NCBI GenBank assembly: GCA_963853835.1
Contig: OY970820.1
Location: forward strand, 51,952,407 to 52,016,406
Direction of reading: 5' to 3'
Length of the DNA stretch: 64,000 nt
Source of the DNA: Calendula officinalis
Lineage: Eukaryota; Streptophyta; Magnoliopsida; Asterales; Asteraceae
Shown here: one piece after another, positions 62,501 through 64,000 of the stretch
How the letters are laid out: the number at the start of each line of letters is the position of its first letter
Numbering within the stretch: position 1 is the first letter of the stretch
Notes under the pieces: generated by a model
Told to the model about the DNA's origin: nothing
Databases searched by the model: none
Seen by the model: only the letters and a program-made list of their open reading frames with translations
Program-made: the position numbers and the translations under genes

Positions 62501-64000
62501 AATACGAAACTTACAACTAAATAAGCTGCCGGACCATAGAAGAAGGAGTTAAGTAAGTATGGCTTGAAACAACTTTTTGTTCTTACAAGGCAATCAAGAA
62601 CATAACTACACCAATCTATACAGCTTATATGTGTATTCTTTTTGATTTTTTGCAAAGGTAGCAAATTGCATTTTCCCATTTTGTGTACCCTCACATAAGC
62701 TATTTATAAAGAGCACTAGAAAATTAATGTTAAAATTAAAGTCTGCTTTTGGTGTTTGTGCAATTTTGCTCTTCAACTCTGTTAATCTTAAAGATTCAAT
62801 CTTCTAAAATTGTTTTTTCCATTCATACATGCAGCTTTGTTCATCATCGTGAGTAAAACTAGGCATGTCATTAATATTTTCCCAGAAGATGGTATTCCTA
62901 ACATCTGATGTACAAATTTCTTTGTTACTATAATATTACCATTTTTCAGTTTAATAATCATTTTTTTACTATTAAATTTCTCGAGAACTTTGTGACCAAG
63001 TCTTAGAGGCACATCTGTCATTTTTAACAAACTCCCTAACCCCATATCCCTAACACTTTCTTTCTGTTCATCACTTAAACCTTGAACAATAGAAAATAAT
63101 GATCCCGGTGAGCATCTATTTTTCATTGCAAAATTTGATTTCTGGCATTTCTTAGCATTTCATGATTTTTTTTATCTTAATTTGTCTTGTTTTGTTTTCA
63201 TTGTACCTGCATAAATGAATGCTAAATTAACAAAAACAGATTCAATCATACATGATTAACACAACAATTGATGATATTACACAAATTAAAAAAAAAACTC
63301 TTGTTTAATCATTCGTGAATGATTAAACATGATGTGATTATGTTACAAAATATTTTTTGAAAACAATGACTCTTTTAATAATACATTATTAAAGATATTG
63401 TTTAAAATCAAATATGATTAAAACCACAACTGATGATGTTATACCAATTCAAAAACAGAGACTCAATTAAATCATGTATAATGAAAGGGAGTTAATTTTC
63501 ATACCACAAATATTGAAGTCTATACCACACTGTACAACTATATCTGCAGACTGTACAGCTACATAAAGCATTTGATGTGGTACATGAGTTAATACATGTG
63601 GTACAAAAATTGTTGCCTATAATGAAACAGCAGATATAGAACGTAATCATATGAAATTTACCTTTGTTTTTTTTGGTTTTTTTACTTGAATTTTTTGAAC
63701 TTGTACCAGCTTCGATTAGTTTTGATTTTTTGTTTGTTTTCCTCCTCTTTGATGGTCCCGCTGATTCTTCATAATCTGGATCATTTGCTGTTTTTCGTTT
63801 TTTTATGTTATCGTGTTCAATTGAATCTACATAAATTAAGGATCAAAATTAACTCAAAACTCAAAATCTACATATTAAAGTCTTACACGTATTAATCAAA
63901 CAATTAAATAAACAATCAATAAACCTTGATAAATAAAAAAAAAACGTTTAAATCATGTAATATTAATTGTCGACTATACCTTTGTAAATTAAATCTCATT
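59583..64000 (-). pseudogene. Plant-mobile-domain / ULP1-like (C48) peptidase gene, damaged
   Basis: Minus-strand exons: 64000+-63980, 63826-63662 (basic, NLS-like), 63206-62515 (plant mobile domain), 62423-62241, about 62175-61569 (acidic, two VAKADFGDE repeats), about 61509-61362, about 61163-60683 (EFWKDP, CDGPSFSLGID), 60587-60462, 60357-60238, 60158-60018 and 59936-59583. The last four are open and phase-compatible and form a ULP1-like fold: VIDAWVDLMNH, EHIYLIVINL (His), YEIIDN (Asp) and DNEVDSGIFTMRHMETY. SUMO proteases have DCG at the last site; here the Cys is Ser, so peptidase activity is not expected. The mobile-domain exon has a one-base loss after LGIPSS, TAG after EWKKQF, an extra A before TGCAATTTG, and TGA upstream of NRCSPGS. 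The 61-kb exon also shifts frame. Probably a decaying transposon-type gene. Confidence 0.65.
63235..63485. repeat. Diverged palindromes in an intron of the ULP1-like gene
   Basis: AATCATACATGATT, AATCATTCGTGAATGATT and similar. The position, in the intron before the mobile-domain exon, matches that of the array in the 18-19 kb paralogue, though here it is decayed. Confidence 0.55.

Overview
This window is nuclear DNA of a flowering plant. It is AT-rich and packed with transposable elements. It holds two nested families of Ty3/gypsy LTR retrotransposons, MITEs of several classes, a tRNA-derived SINE, very long (TA)n microsatellites and spliceosomal-intron genes. The style of the plant-mobile-domain/ULP1-like genes and of the LTR elements suggests the daisy family (Asteraceae). 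That is inference from memory of the families, not a search.

Layout. (1) 1-10.5 kb: a CYP704-like cytochrome P450 on the minus strand. Four exons are open with good splice sites, but no heme-binding exon is visible in the window. Its introns are loaded with MITEs, a SINE and nested insertions. (2) 10.5-21 kb: a chain of inverted-repeat transposons joined almost only by (TA)n tracts of about 30 to 140 bp. At least four terminal-repeat families (A, B, C, D here) share this landing site. One composite block carries the 5' part of a plant-mobile-domain gene. (3) 21.4-24.3 kb: an LTR-like segment, a 5'-UTR intron full of short palindromes, and an intact 409-aa protein I do not recognise. (4) 24.3-49.7 kb: an older Ty3/gypsy element (element 1) whose 3' LTR was hit by a second insertion (element 2). 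Element 2 is a 15.1-kb LTR-internal-LTR-internal-LTR structure bounded by the 5-bp duplication CGATG. (5) 49.7-59 kb: a tandem cluster of small F-box-like genes (two intact, one broken, one remnant), separated by palindrome arrays. (6) 59.5-64 kb, minus strand: a multi-exon plant-mobile-domain plus ULP1-like peptidase gene. Its nucleophile cysteine is replaced by serine and its N-terminal half is frameshifted.

The thread through regions 2-6 is a perfect palindrome, TTTAATCATCGATGATTAAA (core AATCATCGATGATT). It occurs scores of times in arrays whose short spacers recur from array to array, on either strand. The arrays fill a non-coding inverted-repeat transposon (11.3-12.5 kb), sit in 5' introns of two or three genes, and separate the F-box copies. 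One block is an exact 134-bp tandem repeat. My working view is that arrays and gene cargo belong to one transposon lineage, comparable to ULP-carrying Mutator-like elements. The palindromes would then be protein-binding sites spread with it. The palindromes and shared spacers are read directly; the function is inference.
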